Positions 1-9,075 of a stretch of DNA of 64,000 nucleotides are shown here, piece after piece (position 1 is the stretch's first letter; each line of letters begins with the position of its first letter). The notes under the pieces are model-generated. The model was not told the origin of the DNA and did no database searches. It saw nothing but the letters and a program-made list of their open reading frames with translations. A program made the position numbers and the translations under genes. This stretch comes from Tateyamaria sp. ANG-S1 (GTDB taxonomy: Bacteria; Pseudomonadota; Alphaproteobacteria; Rhodobacterales; Rhodobacteraceae), in NCBI RefSeq assembly GCF_000814025.1, contig NZ_JWLL01000006.1, positions 1 to 64,000 on the forward strand. Reading direction: 5' to 3'.

Positions 1-15
1 GGGGGCGGTGGGGCG

Positions 16-1608
16 CTATCCATAAATGCTCAGCATCTCGTTCAGATCGTCGAGGCTGTTCGCCTCGGACACGGGTTTGTCGTGCCGCCACCGTGACATG
101 CGCGGAAAGCGGAGCGCCACCCCCGATTTGTGCCGTGTGGACGCCTGGATGCCTTCGAAGGCGATTTCGAAGACGTGATGCGGTGTGACCTGCCTGACGG
201 GACCGAAGCGTTGCTGGGTGTTCTTTTTAACCCAGGCGGTGATCTTGCGGAATTCTTCGTCGGTGAGGCCCGAATAGGCCTTGGTGAAGGGGACAAGTTC
301 GTTGCCTTTCCAGACGGCAAAGGTGAAGTCGGTGAAGAGGTTTGCGCGCCGCCCGTGGCCGGACTGGGCGTAGATCATCACGGCGTCGATGGTGAGCGGG
401 TCGAGTTTCCATTTCCACCAGTCGCCTTTTTTGCGGCCCGTGAGGTAGGGGCTGCCCTTGCGCTTCAGCATCAGCCCTTCGGCCTGCGCGTCGCGGGCGG
501 TGGTGCGGGTGTCAGCCAGTGCTTCCCATGTGTCGAAGGGGACCGTTGGGGAGAGTTTGACAGGGGCGTCAATTGGTAGGTTTTGACAGAGGTTTTCGAG
601 GGTTGCACGGCGCTCCTGAAGCGGTTTTTGGCGCATGTCGGCGCCCTCCCATTCGAGGAGGTCGTAGGCGTATAGGATCACGGGCGCCTCAGTCAGCAGC
701 TTCTTTGGCACCGTCTTGCGCCCGATCCGCTTTTGCAGGGCGTTGAAGTTTTGGGGGGCATTGTCGCCCCATGCCAGCAACTCGCCGTCGAGCACGGTGC
801 CGTCGGGGATGAAGTCGCGGGCGCGGGCCAGTTCGGGGAAGCGGTCGGTCATCAACTCTTCGCCGCGGGACCAGACGAAATGTTCGCCGCCGCGCAGGAT
901 CAACTGCCCTCGGATGCCGTCCCATTTCCAGTCGGCCTGCCAGTCGCCTGGGTCGCCGAGGTCTTCGGGTGCGTCCTCCAAAGCGTAGGCGAGGTAGAAC
1001 GGATAGGGGCGCGAGGCGTTGGCGGCGGGGTCGTCTTCTTCGATCAGTTGTGCCCATGTGGTTGTGGCCGGGTCCCAGTCGCCCATCAGACGGTGGGCCA
1101 TCTCGGCCTCGTCCTTGCCTGTGGCGCGGGCCAGCGCGCGGGTCATCAGTTTTTGACTGACGCCGATGCGGAAGCCGCCCGTGAGGAGCTTGTTGAAGAG
1201 GAAGCGTTGGGTAGGGTCGAGGGACGCCCATGCGTCGAGGACAAAAGCCTTGCGTTCAGGCTCCTCCACTTGAGCAAGGTCGCGCAAGGCGTTGATCCAA
1301 TGCGTTAAACCGTGATCGGTCTCGGTTTCTGGCGGTGGCAGGACCAGCGCGATTGTTTCAGCCAGATCGCCGACGATGGGATAGGCTTCTTCGAACAGCC
1401 AGAGCGGGATGCCAGCGACCTCCGCCCCCCATTCCCGCAGGCGCGTGGTGTTGACCGCCCGCTTGGGACGACGGCCCGAGAAGATGGCGATGGTCCAGAT
1501 GCGGTCTTCTTCCGGGGCCTGTTGGAAATAGTCGGTGAGGGCTGCGACCTTGACCGTTGTCTTGGTGGATTGGTCGATGGCGTTGAACAGCGCGGCGAAG
1601 CGTTTCAT
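16..1608 (-). CDS. ATP-dependent DNA ligase (ligase-associated DNA repair type)
   Basis: A 530-residue ATP-dependent DNA ligase that seals nicks using an enzyme-AMP intermediate. The nucleotidyltransferase motif K-W-D-G lies at residues 228-231 (WKWDGIRG), where the Lys is the expected adenylated residue; the N-terminal ~200 residues are the DNA-binding domain and the last ~120 the OB-fold. The length fits the bacterial family annotated as cisplatin damage response ligase. The start overlaps the stop of the upstream exonuclease gene by 4 bases, so the two form one operon; in relatives a DEXH helicase (Lhr-like) and a metallophosphoesterase follow, which would lie left of this window. Assignment to the family is firm; the repair role is known only by family. 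Confidence 0.93.
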   Translation of the reverse strand: MKRFAALFNAIDQSTKTTVKVAALTDYFQQAPEEDRIWTIAIFSGRRPKRAVNTTRLREWGAEVAGIPLWLFEEAYPIVGDLAETIALVLPPPETETDHGLTHWINALRDLAQVEEPERKAFVLDAWASLDPTQRFLFNKLLTGGFRIGVSQKLMTRALARATGKDEAEMAHRLMGDWDPATTTWAQLIEEDDPAANASRPYPFYLAYALEDAPEDLGDPGDWQADWKWDGIRGQLILRGGEHFVWSRGEELMTDRFPELARARDFIPDGTVLDGELLAWGDNAPQNFNALQKRIGRKTVPKKLLTEAPVILYAYDLLEWEGADMRQKPLQERRATLENLCQNLPIDAPVKLSPTVPFDTWEALADTRTTARDAQAEGLMLKRKGSPYLTGRKKGDWWKWKLDPLTIDAVMIYAQSGHGRRANLFTDFTFAVWKGNELVPFTKAYSGLTDEEFRKITAWVKKNTQQRFGPVRQVTPHHVFEIAFEGIQASTRHKSGVALRFPRMSRWRHDKPVSEANSLDDLNEMLSIYG

Positions 1609-2606
1609 GCGGCTTCGTCCTCGGCATCTTCGCCGCCAAATTCGGTTTGGAGGACTTGTGCATTCCAGCCTTGGTCGTTCAGGTAGCGGGTGAAGATTTC
1701 AGTGTAACCGTGTGTTACGTATATGTTTTCGGCTTCCGTCTCCTTGATTGCAGACAGCAGGCCCGACCAGTCCGCGTGGTCGGAGATGACAAAGCCGCGG
1801 TCGCCTGCGCGCCGTCGCCGGATGCCGCGCAGGGCCATCCAGCCGGAGGCGAAGGCGTTTTCCTGCGCGCCGAATTTGCGCGCCCATGCGGAACCGAGCG
1901 CCGAGGGTGGTGCCAGCACAAGGCTACCGGGATGGGCTTTATGATCGAAATCAGCTCCGGCCTGGGTCGTATCGGGCAGCGCGATGCCCTGCGCGCGCAT
2001 CACGGCATTGGTGTTCTCGATCGCGGTGTGGGTCAGGATCGGGCCGATCTCGGGGTTCAGCATCGACATGAGCCGTTGCGCTTTGCCGAGCGCGTAGCAG
2101 CCGAGAAACGCGGTCTTGCCTGCGGCCTTGCACCCCGCCCACCAGTCGTTGATCTGGCCCGCGATCACATCCTGCGACTGCCAGCGAAACACCGGCAGGC
2201 CAAAGGTGCTTTCGGTGATGAAATGGTGGCACTTCACCGGCTCAAACGGCGTGGACAGCCCGTCATCGACCACCTTGTAGTCGCCGGATGCAACCCAGAC
2301 CTCACCCGCGACATCCACCCGGATCTGGGCGGAGCCGGGCACGTGGCCTGCGGGATGGAAAGAGACCTTGGCCCCGCCGATGGTCAGCGTCTCACCGTAA
2401 CGCACCGTGTCGATGGACACATCGCCCAACCGGTGGCGCATGACGGGCGCGGCGATATCTGTGGCTAGATATGATTCCATCCCCCAGCGCGCGTGGTCGG
2501 CGTGGCCATGGGTGATCAGGGCCCGGTCCACGGGCTTCCACGGGTCGATGTAGAAGTCGCCAGCGGGGCAGTAGATGCCAGCGGGGGTGAAGGTCAGCGC
2601 GCTCAT
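1605..2606 (-). CDS. Ligase-associated DNA exonuclease, metallo-beta-lactamase fold
   Basis: A 333-residue metallo-beta-lactamase-fold nuclease. The metal-binding HxHxDH motif is at residues 33-38 (HGHADH), after a short N-terminal strand pair, and further His/Asp residues follow, including HPAGH near residue 90 and SDHADW near residue 270. The family (ligase-associated DNA exonuclease, related to the SNM1/CPSF group) is found next to the ATP-dependent ligase, as here, where the genes overlap by 4 bases. It probably trims DNA ends before ligation in a repair pathway. Length and motifs are complete, and no truncation is seen. Confidence 0.92.
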   Translation of the reverse strand: MSALTFTPAGIYCPAGDFYIDPWKPVDRALITHGHADHARWGMESYLATDIAAPVMRHRLGDVSIDTVRYGETLTIGGAKVSFHPAGHVPGSAQIRVDVAGEVWVASGDYKVVDDGLSTPFEPVKCHHFITESTFGLPVFRWQSQDVIAGQINDWWAGCKAAGKTAFLGCYALGKAQRLMSMLNPEIGPILTHTAIENTNAVMRAQGIALPDTTQAGADFDHKAHPGSLVLAPPSALGSAWARKFGAQENAFASGWMALRGIRRRRAGDRGFVISDHADWSGLLSAIKETEAENIYVTHGYTEIFTRYLNDQGWNAQVLQTEFGGEDAEDEAA

Positions 2607-2644
2607 GCGAGCGAACCTAGCATGCCCGCAGGGTCAGACCAGCC

Positions 2645-3586
2645 TCAGGCGGCGTCGGCGAACCTGTGGGCGAGCGTGTCGAAGATACCGGCACGGGTGC
2701 GGGTGTCTTCCATCAGCACCTCGTGTTCACCGTTCTGGAGCAGATGCAGGTTGCCGTCATCCCAGCTGTCCATGCGCTGATGGATGCGGCCCACATGGAC
2801 GATGCGCTCATTCGTGCCGAGGAACGTGTCGCAGGGCAGGTTGGGGGCCGGCAGCCTGGACAGGGCCAGCGTTTCCTGCAGCGCCTCGCGCAGCCAGACA
2901 AAGCTGGGGCCGCCAAGGGCGAGTTCGGGATGCGCGGTGAGCTGGTCGCGCATCATATCGAACATCTCGATATCGGTGGTCAGCACATTGTCGTCGAAAT
3001 CCGACGTCAGCACGTAGCTGTCGATGATGGTGCCGGGGGGCAGGCGGTGGCCTTGCCCGATCACCGGCATCATGTGGCCCAAAGCCCAGGCCACGGGCCG
3101 CAGGTGGGGCGAGATGCGGATGCCCCACATCGGGCCGGTAAAGCCCGCCGCGTTCACGGGCAGCCCCCGATAGAGCGCCCGCAAGCCGATACAGCCGCCC
3201 ATGGAATGGCCCAGCAGGAAATAGGGCTCCGGCATGCCGAGTGTGCGTGCGGCCTCAAGCACGGCAGTCACGTCGCGCTGATAGTCCGAAAACTCGTTCA
3301 CATGACCCAGCCGCCGTTCTTCGTGCAGCCGGTCGGCCAGGCCCTGACCCCGCCAATCCACCGCGATGGTGGCAAAGCCGCGCTCTGCCAACGCCCCGGC
3401 AGAGGGGGCGTATTTTTCAACGTATTCGGTGCGTCCGGGGAACATAAGCACTGTTCCCTTGGCGCCATCGGGCCGCCAGCAGCCTATGCGGATGCGCACA
3501 CCGTCCTCGGCCCTGAGCCAGTAGGCGGAACCTTGCAGCGGTGCGGGGTGCACATCCGTGAAAAGGGGGGCGGCCTCGAATGTCAT
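2645..3586 (-). CDS. Alpha/beta hydrolase, lysophospholipase (PldB-like)
   Basis: A 313-residue alpha/beta hydrolase with the nucleophile elbow GHSMGG at residues 126-131 (Ser128). The catalytic His is probably in the last 30 residues (NGEHEVLME) and an Asp lies shortly before it. The oxyanion region PGRTEYVEKY near residue 50 is typical of PldB/monoglyceride-lipase-like proteins. There is no signal peptide, so it is likely cytoplasmic or membrane associated. Its start codon overlaps the stop of the SCP2 gene upstream (ATGA), which suggests translational coupling and a shared lipid-related role. The substrate cannot be told from sequence; lysophospholipase is the family label. Confidence 0.85.
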   Translation of the reverse strand: MTFEAAPLFTDVHPAPLQGSAYWLRAEDGVRIRIGCWRPDGAKGTVLMFPGRTEYVEKYAPSAGALAERGFATIAVDWRGQGLADRLHEERRLGHVNEFSDYQRDVTAVLEAARTLGMPEPYFLLGHSMGGCIGLRALYRGLPVNAAGFTGPMWGIRISPHLRPVAWALGHMMPVIGQGHRLPPGTIIDSYVLTSDFDDNVLTTDIEMFDMMRDQLTAHPELALGGPSFVWLREALQETLALSRLPAPNLPCDTFLGTNERIVHVGRIHQRMDSWDDGNLHLLQNGEHEVLMEDTRTRAGIFDTLAHRFADAA

Positions 3587-3876
3587 CAGGCGAGGACGGA
3601 CGCCAGTTTCATGGCCATGCCCATGTCGCCATCGACCTTGAGCTTGCCGGTCATGAAGGCGGATGTGGGGTTCGTGTCGCCTTCGAGGATCGAACGGAAC
3701 GTGTCGGCATCGGCGGACAGGGTCACATCGGCCGCCTCGTCTGCCGCGCGTGCGCCGCTGGCGTCCATCATGATCGCGCCTTCGCCTTCGATGTCGAACT
3801 TGGCGGTGCCGTCAAAATCGGCGCCTGCCAGTTTTTCGTTCAGCACGGCCACGGCTTCGGTCACTGTGTCACTCAT
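3586..3876 (-). CDS. SCP2 sterol-binding-domain lipid carrier protein
   Basis: A 96-residue protein with a single SCP2 sterol carrier domain; the hallmark end is TSAFMTGKLKVDGDMGMAMKLASVL, of which the G-K-L-K-V-x-G-D core is visible near the C-terminus. The frame is open 93 bases further upstream, but the start at 3876 (MSDTVTEAV) matches the usual family N-terminus and the extra sequence is low-complexity. The family binds lipids or acyl-CoA in a hydrophobic tunnel. It is the first gene of a two-gene unit with the hydrolase. The ligand is unknown. Confidence 0.85.
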   Translation of the reverse strand: MSDTVTEAVAVLNEKLAGADFDGTAKFDIEGEGAIMMDASGARAADEAADVTLSADADTFRSILEGDTNPTSAFMTGKLKVDGDMGMAMKLASVLA

Positions 3877-3949
3877 CTTTGATGCCCTTTTCGGTCTGGG
3901 GCCGGTGCAGTCTCTGGATTTCGCGGGCCGGCCTGTTACATTCCCTGTT

Positions 3950-4507
3950 ATGGGCACACGCACACGCAAACTCTACCCTGTCGTCACGGCACTTTTACTT
4001 ACAGTAGGGAATTCCTTACCTGCCGTTGCGCAATCGTCGGTTGACGAGATGTTGGAGGCGTTGCAGAGCGCCGAAAAGGCAGAGGCGATCCGGCTGACCC
4101 GCGATATCGAGCGGGTTTGGTCGCAATCCGGTTCCACCGCGCTTGATATGCTGCTGCGCCGGGGCCGCGATGCGCTGGAAGAGCAGCAACCGGACATCGC
4201 CATTGAGCACCTGACCGCGCTGATCGACCATGCGCCGGACTTTGCCGAAGGCTGGCATGCCCGTGCCACCGCCTTTTACATGAAGGACCTTTATGGCCCG
4301 GCGCTGAGCGATCTGGAAAAGGCGCTGACGCTGAACCCTGACAACTACAACGCCATGTTCGGGTTGGGCGTCATGTTCCAGGAATTCGGCGACACCGTGC
4401 GGGCCGAACAGGCCTTTCGGCAGGTTCTCGACTTGCATCCGCACCATGAAAACGCCACCAAGGCGCTTGAGCGGCTCAAGGCCGAGGGCATCGGCCGCAC
4501 GCTCTGA
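3950..4507 (+). CDS. Exported tetratricopeptide repeat protein
   Basis: A 185-residue protein with an N-terminal signal peptide (KLYPVVTALLLTVGNSLPAVAQ, cleaved after the AVAQ-type site around residue 27) followed by three or so TPR-like repeats, seen from the spacing of A, Y, L, G and P residues in QPDIAIEHLTALIDHAPD, YGPALSDLEKALTLNPD and TVRAEQAFRQVLDLHP. It is therefore a periplasmic scaffold protein. The start was placed at the ATG before the signal peptide; the same frame is open far upstream but overlaps the antisense hydrolase gene. It lies 21 bases before the helicase gene. Binding partners are unknown. Confidence 0.8.
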   Translation: MGTRTRKLYPVVTALLLTVGNSLPAVAQSSVDEMLEALQSAEKAEAIRLTRDIERVWSQSGSTALDMLLRRGRDALEEQQPDIAIEHLTALIDHAPDFAEGWHARATAFYMKDLYGPALSDLEKALTLNPDNYNAMFGLGVMFQEFGDTVRAEQAFRQVLDLHPHHENATKALERLKAEGIGRTL

Positions 4508-4528
4508 CGAGTTACCGGGGGACAGCCC

Positions 4529-7432
4529 ATGTCGGGCGACGCGCGGGTGGTGGCCGTTCTCGGCCCCACCAACACAGGCAAAACCACCTATGCCATCGAA
4601 CGGATGCTGGGCCATCGCACGGGCGTGATGGGCCTGCCGCTGCGTTTGCTGGCGCGGGAGGTTTATGACCGCATTGTCGCGTTGCGCGGCCCATCGGTCG
4701 TAGCACTGGTTACGGGCGAAGAACGGATCGTGCCGCCCCGCACGCAGTACTGGGTCTGCACGGTTGAGGCGATGCCCGAGGGCATGGGCTGTGACTTCCT
4801 GGCCGTCGATGAGATTCAGTTGTGTGCCGATCCTGAGCGTGGGCATGTGTTTACCGACCGGTTGCTCCGCGCTCGTGGCCTGCATGAAACGCTGTTTCTT
4901 GGGTCCGACACCATGCGCGGGCCTATTGCCGCGCTTGTGCCGCAGGCGCAGTTCATGCGGCGCGAGCGGATGTCGCAGCTTGTCTATTCGGGGCAGAAAA
5001 AGATCAGCCGCATGCGCCCGCGCTCGGCCATCGTCGGGTTCTCGGTTGATAATGTTTATGCCATCGCGGAGCTGATCCGCCGCCAAAAGGGTGGCGCAGC
5101 GGTCGTCATGGGCGCGCTTTCGCCCCGCACGCGCAATGCGCAAGTGGACATGTACCAGAACGGCGAGGTCGACTTCCTCGTCGCCACCGATGCTATCGGC
5201 ATGGGTCTGAACCTCGACATCGACCACGTCGCCTTCTCCTCCCTCACCAAATTCGACGGACGGCGGATGCGCCCCCTCGCGCCCAACGAACTGGCCCAGA
5301 TCGCGGGACGCGCGGGCAGGGGACAAAAGGACGGCACCTTTGGAGTGACGGGCGACGCGCGCCCGCTGGATGATGGCGTGGCGCAGGCGATCATGGACCA
5401 CCGGTTCACGCCCCTGCAAAAGCTGCAATGGCGCAACCACGCCCTGCAATTCGGCACCATCGACGCGCTGATCCGCAGCTTAGAGGCGCCCTCAGATCAC
5501 GAGGTGCTGGTCAAGGCGCGCGAAGCTGATGACCTGCAAGCGCTCAAGTCCCTCTCGGACTCCGCCGAAATCACCGCCCGTTGCACCGACGCCCAATCGG
5601 TCCGCCTGCTCTGGGACGTCTGCCGCGTCCCTGACTTCCGCGGCATCTCGCATCAGGAACACTCCGCGCTCCTCGATGTTATCTTCCGCTACCTGCACGA
5701 ACGCGGCGCGATCCCGAACGACTGGATGGCGCGCCAGATCAAGCGCATCGACCGCTCTGACGGCGATATCGACGCCATTTCCAAGCGATTGGCGTTTATT
5801 CGCACATGGACCTATGTCGCGCAGCGCAAAGGGTGGGTAGATGATGAAAGTCATTGGCGGGACGAAACCCGCCATGTAGAAGACCGCTTGTCAGACGCGC
5901 TCCACGCGAAACTGACGCAAAGATTTGTAGACCGGCGCACGAGCGTGCTCTTGCGCCGGCTAGGCCAGAAGGAGGCCATGGTGGCCGAAGTAAACGACGC
6001 AGGTGAAGTGACTGTCGAGGGCGAGTTCGTCGGCAAGTTGGACGGGTTCCGGTTTTCCCAGGACAAGGGGGCAGGCGCGGCCGAAGCCAAGACGATCAAG
6101 ACCGCAGCGCTGCAGGCGCTGGCCCCTCATTTCCACCTGCGGGCCGACCGGTTCTACAACGCGCCGGACACCGAACTGGATTTCACCGAACAGGGCGGGC
6201 TCATGTGGGGCAGCTCTGCGGTGGGCAAGCTGGTGGCTGGGCCGGACGCGCTGAAGCCGCAGGTCGAGGTGTTTGTCGACGATGTTGCAGGCCCCGAGGT
6301 TGCGCAAAAGGTGCAGCGCCGCCTGCAACACTTCATCGACCGCAAGGTTGCGGCCCTGTTCGAGCCGTTGATCGCCATGCAGAAGGATGAGGCGCTGACC
6401 GGCCTCGCCAAAGGCTTCGCCTTCCAGATGGTCGAAGCCATGGGCGTTTTGCCCCGTGCAACTGTCGCCGATGACGTCAAAGCACTGGATCAGGACGCAC
6501 GCGGGCTGCTCCGCAAGCATGGCATCCGCTTTGGCCAATTCACCATTTTCATGCCGCTGCTGTTGAAACCTGCACCCACGCGCCTGCGTCTGGTGCTGTG
6601 GTCGCTGGCGCAGGGGCTCTCGGAATTCCCCGAATCTCCGCCCCCCGGCCTCGTTACTGTGCCTGCCATGACAGGGGGACCCCGCGACACCGACACCATG
6701 TCGGGCTACCGCAACGCGGGCGAGCGGGCGATCCGCATCGACATGCTGGAACGGCTCGCCGACATGCTGCGGGCAGAGGATTCGCGCGGCGGGTTCGAGG
6801 CCAAGGCCGACATGCTGTCGATCACCGGCATGACGCTGGAACAGTTCGCCACATTGATGGAAGGGCTGGGCTATAAGGCCGATAAGGGCGAGCGGGAAAA
6901 GGTCAAGCCTGTTGACGCAGTTGTCTCGGCCGACGCGACCCCGGACGCCACAGATCAGCCCGTGATGGATGCGGCCGACGCGGAAACGGCAGAAGCCGCG
7001 ACCGAAACACCCGCACCGGCGGATGTGTCCGAAGGCACGGAAAACATCGCAGATGCGGGTCAGGCCCCTGTGATCGAGGAACCTGCGGAGACATCCGAGG
7101 TCCCGGCAGATATCCCGGCCAACTCCGAAACCGAAATTGACCCCGGCACTGCGCCAGATGAAGCCGCCGCTGGCCCAGAAATCGAAGTGTTCTACACCTT
7201 CACCTGGGGTCGCAATCAGGGTGGCAACCGCCGCCAGAACCAGGGCGGCAACCGGCGTCAGAATCAAGGCGGCAAGGGTGGTCCCAAAGGCAAACCCAAG
7301 GGCAAGGGCCCGCGCCGCGACGGCGGCAACAAGCCACAGAACTTCTCGGCTCGGCCGCCGAAGAAGGAAAAGGCGATCGACCCCGATAACCCCTTTGCAG
7401 CCGCCCTCATGGGGTTGAAGGACGACAAGTAA
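4529..7432 (+). CDS. SUV3-like RNA/DNA helicase with long disordered tail
   Basis: A 967-residue superfamily 2 helicase related to mitochondrial SUV3. Walker A is GPTNTGKT at residues 12-19, the DEAD-box-like motif is DEIQ at 94-97, and the C-terminal RecA domain has ATDAIGMGLNL and the arginine-finger motif QIAGRAGRG. Residues from about 780 onward are acidic and low-complexity, followed by a Gly/Gln/Lys/Arg-rich tail with short repeats of the type GGNRRQNQ, probably RNA binding. The stop TAA is immediately followed by the GTG start of the S4 gene. Alphaproteobacterial homologues are common; the bacterial role (RNA turnover or ribosome-linked) is inferred. Confidence 0.88.
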   Translation: MSGDARVVAVLGPTNTGKTTYAIERMLGHRTGVMGLPLRLLAREVYDRIVALRGPSVVALVTGEERIVPPRTQYWVCTVEAMPEGMGCDFLAVDEIQLCADPERGHVFTDRLLRARGLHETLFLGSDTMRGPIAALVPQAQFMRRERMSQLVYSGQKKISRMRPRSAIVGFSVDNVYAIAELIRRQKGGAAVVMGALSPRTRNAQVDMYQNGEVDFLVATDAIGMGLNLDIDHVAFSSLTKFDGRRMRPLAPNELAQIAGRAGRGQKDGTFGVTGDARPLDDGVAQAIMDHRFTPLQKLQWRNHALQFGTIDALIRSLEAPSDHEVLVKAREADDLQALKSLSDSAEITARCTDAQSVRLLWDVCRVPDFRGISHQEHSALLDVIFRYLHERGAIPNDWMARQIKRIDRSDGDIDAISKRLAFIRTWTYVAQRKGWVDDESHWRDETRHVEDRLSDALHAKLTQRFVDRRTSVLLRRLGQKEAMVAEVNDAGEVTVEGEFVGKLDGFRFSQDKGAGAAEAKTIKTAALQALAPHFHLRADRFYNAPDTELDFTEQGGLMWGSSAVGKLVAGPDALKPQVEVFVDDVAGPEVAQKVQRRLQHFIDRKVAALFEPLIAMQKDEALTGLAKGFAFQMVEAMGVLPRATVADDVKALDQDARGLLRKHGIRFGQFTIFMPLLLKPAPTRLRLVLWSLAQGLSEFPESPPPGLVTVPAMTGGPRDTDTMSGYRNAGERAIRIDMLERLADMLRAEDSRGGFEAKADMLSITGMTLEQFATLMEGLGYKADKGEREKVKPVDAVVSADATPDATDQPVMDAADAETAEAATETPAPADVSEGTENIADAGQAPVIEEPAETSEVPADIPANSETEIDPGTAPDEAAAGPEIEVFYTFTWGRNQGGNRRQNQGGNRRQNQGGKGGPKGKPKGKGPRRDGGNKPQNFSARPPKKEKAIDPDNPFAAALMGLKDDK

Positions 7433-7819
7433 GTGCCGGACGAGGCGGGCAAACTGCGGCTCGACAAGTGGCTGTGGTTTGCGCGCTTCTTCAAGACGCG
7501 GTCGCTTGCGGCCACCCGCGTCGCTGCCGGTGATGTGCGGGTCAATGGCGAGCGTGTCACCAAACGCGCCACCACGATCAGCCCCGGTGACGTGCTGACC
7601 TTTTCACAAGGTCGTGTGGTCCGGGTGATTGAGGTCAAAGCCATCGGAAATCGTCGGGGACCAGCGCCCGAAGCGCAGGCGCTTTACACCGATATGTCCC
7701 CGCCACCGCCGCCAAAAGAAACGCCCGTTCCGGAAAATCCGCGCTTTGAAGGAAAAGGACGTCCGACCAAGAAAGACAGACGGCAAGCTGATCTTTCCCG
7801 GTCACGCCATCTTGAATGA
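7433..7819 (+). CDS. S4-domain RNA-binding protein, Hsp15 (HslR) type
   Basis: A 128-residue protein whose first ~60 residues are an S4 RNA-binding domain (RLDKWLWFARFFKTRSLA, then GDVRVNGERVTK). The family member Hsp15 binds 50S subunits carrying a stranded nascent chain. The C-terminal half is Pro/Lys/Arg-rich (PPPPPKE, GRPTKKDRRQ), as in alphaproteobacterial forms. The start is a GTG directly after the helicase stop with no gap, so the gene is almost certainly co-translated with the helicase. Family call is strong; whether it performs the same rescue role is inferred. Confidence 0.88.
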   Translation: MPDEAGKLRLDKWLWFARFFKTRSLAATRVAAGDVRVNGERVTKRATTISPGDVLTFSQGRVVRVIEVKAIGNRRGPAPEAQALYTDMSPPPPPKETPVPENPRFEGKGRPTKKDRRQADLSRSRHLE

Positions 7820-7870
7820 TAGCGCCCACTCCTTTAGCTAAGCTATGCCCGACCAGATGAGACACCCCTT

Positions 7871-8206
7871 ATGACCTATATCGTCAACGACTCCTGCATC
7901 GCCTGTAAATACACCGACTGCGTCGAAGTGTGTCCGGTCGACTGCTTCTACGAGGGGGAGAACATGTTGGTGATCCACCCGGACGAGTGCATCGACTGTG
8001 GTGTGTGCGAGCCCGAATGCCCCGCCGACGCCATCCGCCCCGATACGGAGCCGGATATGGAGAAGTGGGTGGAGTTCAATCGGAAATACTCCGAGATGTG
8101 GCCGGTGATCATCACCAAGAAGGACCCGTTGCCCTCCGCCGAGGAGATGGACGGCAAAGAGGGCAAGATGGAGCTGTTCTCGGAAAAGCCGGGCGAGGGC
8201 GGCTGA
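7871..8206 (+). CDS. fdxA: Seven-iron ferredoxin FdxA
   Basis: A 111-residue ferredoxin carrying one 3Fe-4S and one 4Fe-4S cluster. The cysteines are in [17 protein letters not shown] near the N-terminus and [16 protein letters not shown] around residues 38-55. The conserved extension after the cluster domain ([15 protein letters not shown]) is typical of alphaproteobacterial FdxA. It serves as a small cytoplasmic electron carrier. It lies 51 bases after the S4 gene and is probably followed by the CarD gene under its own promoter. Confidence 0.95.
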   Translation: MTYIVNDSCIACKYTDCVEVCPVDCFYEGENMLVIHPDECIDCGVCEPECPADAIRPDTEPDMEKWVEFNRKYSEMWPVIITKKDPLPSAEEMDGKEGKMELFSEKPGEGG

Positions 8207-8494
8207 GCCTTCGAATCGGTTTTACCAAGGGTCGGCGTTGAAATATCGAGACGTATTGGCTTGGAAAATCAGGGGTTTCTGAAAGTTTCCTTTGGGTAAA
8301 CTTTCGAATCCCTCATTTTTATGCTATGGTTTTGTGACAACAGACAGATGGATGCTGGCCTGACCTGTCGCACTGCTGACCGGTCTGCTTGAAAATTTGA
8401 CACAAACCGCACCAAGACGTGGCAATTGCTGCCCCGCCTGATGCGGTTTTGACTGTCAAAAAGCTGGCGTTCTGCGTCGTTATGAGGATCAGGA

Positions 8495-9007
8495 ATGACA
8501 AAATCTAAGAAACTCGACTTCCGCCCCAATGAATACGTGGTCTACCCCGCCCATGGCGTGGGCCAGATCACCTCGGTGGAAAAGCAGGAAGTGGCCGGCA
8601 TCGAGCTGGAACTGTTCGTCATCACCTTTGAAAAGGACAAGATGACCCTGCGTGTCCCCACCAACAAGGCGACCGAGATCGGGATGCGGGCGCTGTCGAG
8701 CCCCGATGTGATCAGCCAGGCCATGAAGACCCTCAAGGGCAAGGCCAAGGTCAAGCGCGCGATGTGGTCCCGCCGGGCGCAGGAATACGAGCAAAAGATC
8801 AACTCGGGCGATCTGATCGCCATCGCAGAAGTTGTCCGCGACCTGCACCGTACCGATGACCAGCGCGAGCAAAGCTATTCCGAGCGTCAGCTTTACGAAG
8901 CGGCACTCGAGCGTCTGACGCGCGAAGTGGCTGCCGTGTCCGGTGGTGACGAGATCGCCGCCGCCAAAGAGGTGGACGAGGTGCTCAGCAGCCGGATTGC
9001 TGCTTAA
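8495..9007 (+). CDS. CarD/CdnL-family RNA polymerase-binding regulator
   Basis: A 170-residue CarD-family protein. The N-terminal Tudor-like RNA polymerase interaction domain is FRPNEYVVYPAHGVGQI with a following beta sheet (ELELFVITFEKDKMTLRVP), and the C-terminal part is helical with the conserved SRRAQEYEQKINSG and basic/tryptophan region that contacts promoter DNA (RAMWSRR). It stabilises open promoter complexes, chiefly at rRNA and housekeeping promoters. A 288-base intergenic region precedes it and a strong intrinsic terminator follows, so it appears to be a single-gene unit. Confidence 0.93.
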   Translation: MTKSKKLDFRPNEYVVYPAHGVGQITSVEKQEVAGIELELFVITFEKDKMTLRVPTNKATEIGMRALSSPDVISQAMKTLKGKAKVKRAMWSRRAQEYEQKINSGDLIAIAEVVRDLHRTDDQREQSYSERQLYEAALERLTREVAAVSGGDEIAAAKEVDEVLSSRIAA

Positions 9008-9042
9008 AATCTGGTTAACGAAAATCGCAAGTCGTTGAAATC

Positions 9043-9075
9043 AAACGTGTCCCCGCGGGGACACGTTTCTTTTTT
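9043..9075 (+). terminator. Intrinsic terminator after carD
   Basis: A perfect 12-bp stem, AAACGTGTCCCC at 9043-9054 against GGGGACACGTTT at 9057-9068, is followed by a T-run at 9070-9075. It lies 36 bases after the CarD stop and just before the convergent cobS stop. Confidence 0.9.

Noticed and set aside
2666-3949. A long frame upstream of the TPR protein start, open to 2666
   Set aside because: It is antisense to the hydrolase and SCP2 genes, which have clear family motifs. The signal peptide at 3950 fixes the true start.
4016-5449. A long minus-strand open frame opposite the TPR and helicase genes
   Set aside because: It is antisense to genes with strong motifs, and its composition (Arg/Pro/His-rich) is that of a high-GC shadow frame.
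5960-7267. A second long minus-strand frame under the helicase gene
   Set aside because: It is antisense to the SF2 helicase and has no recognisable domain.
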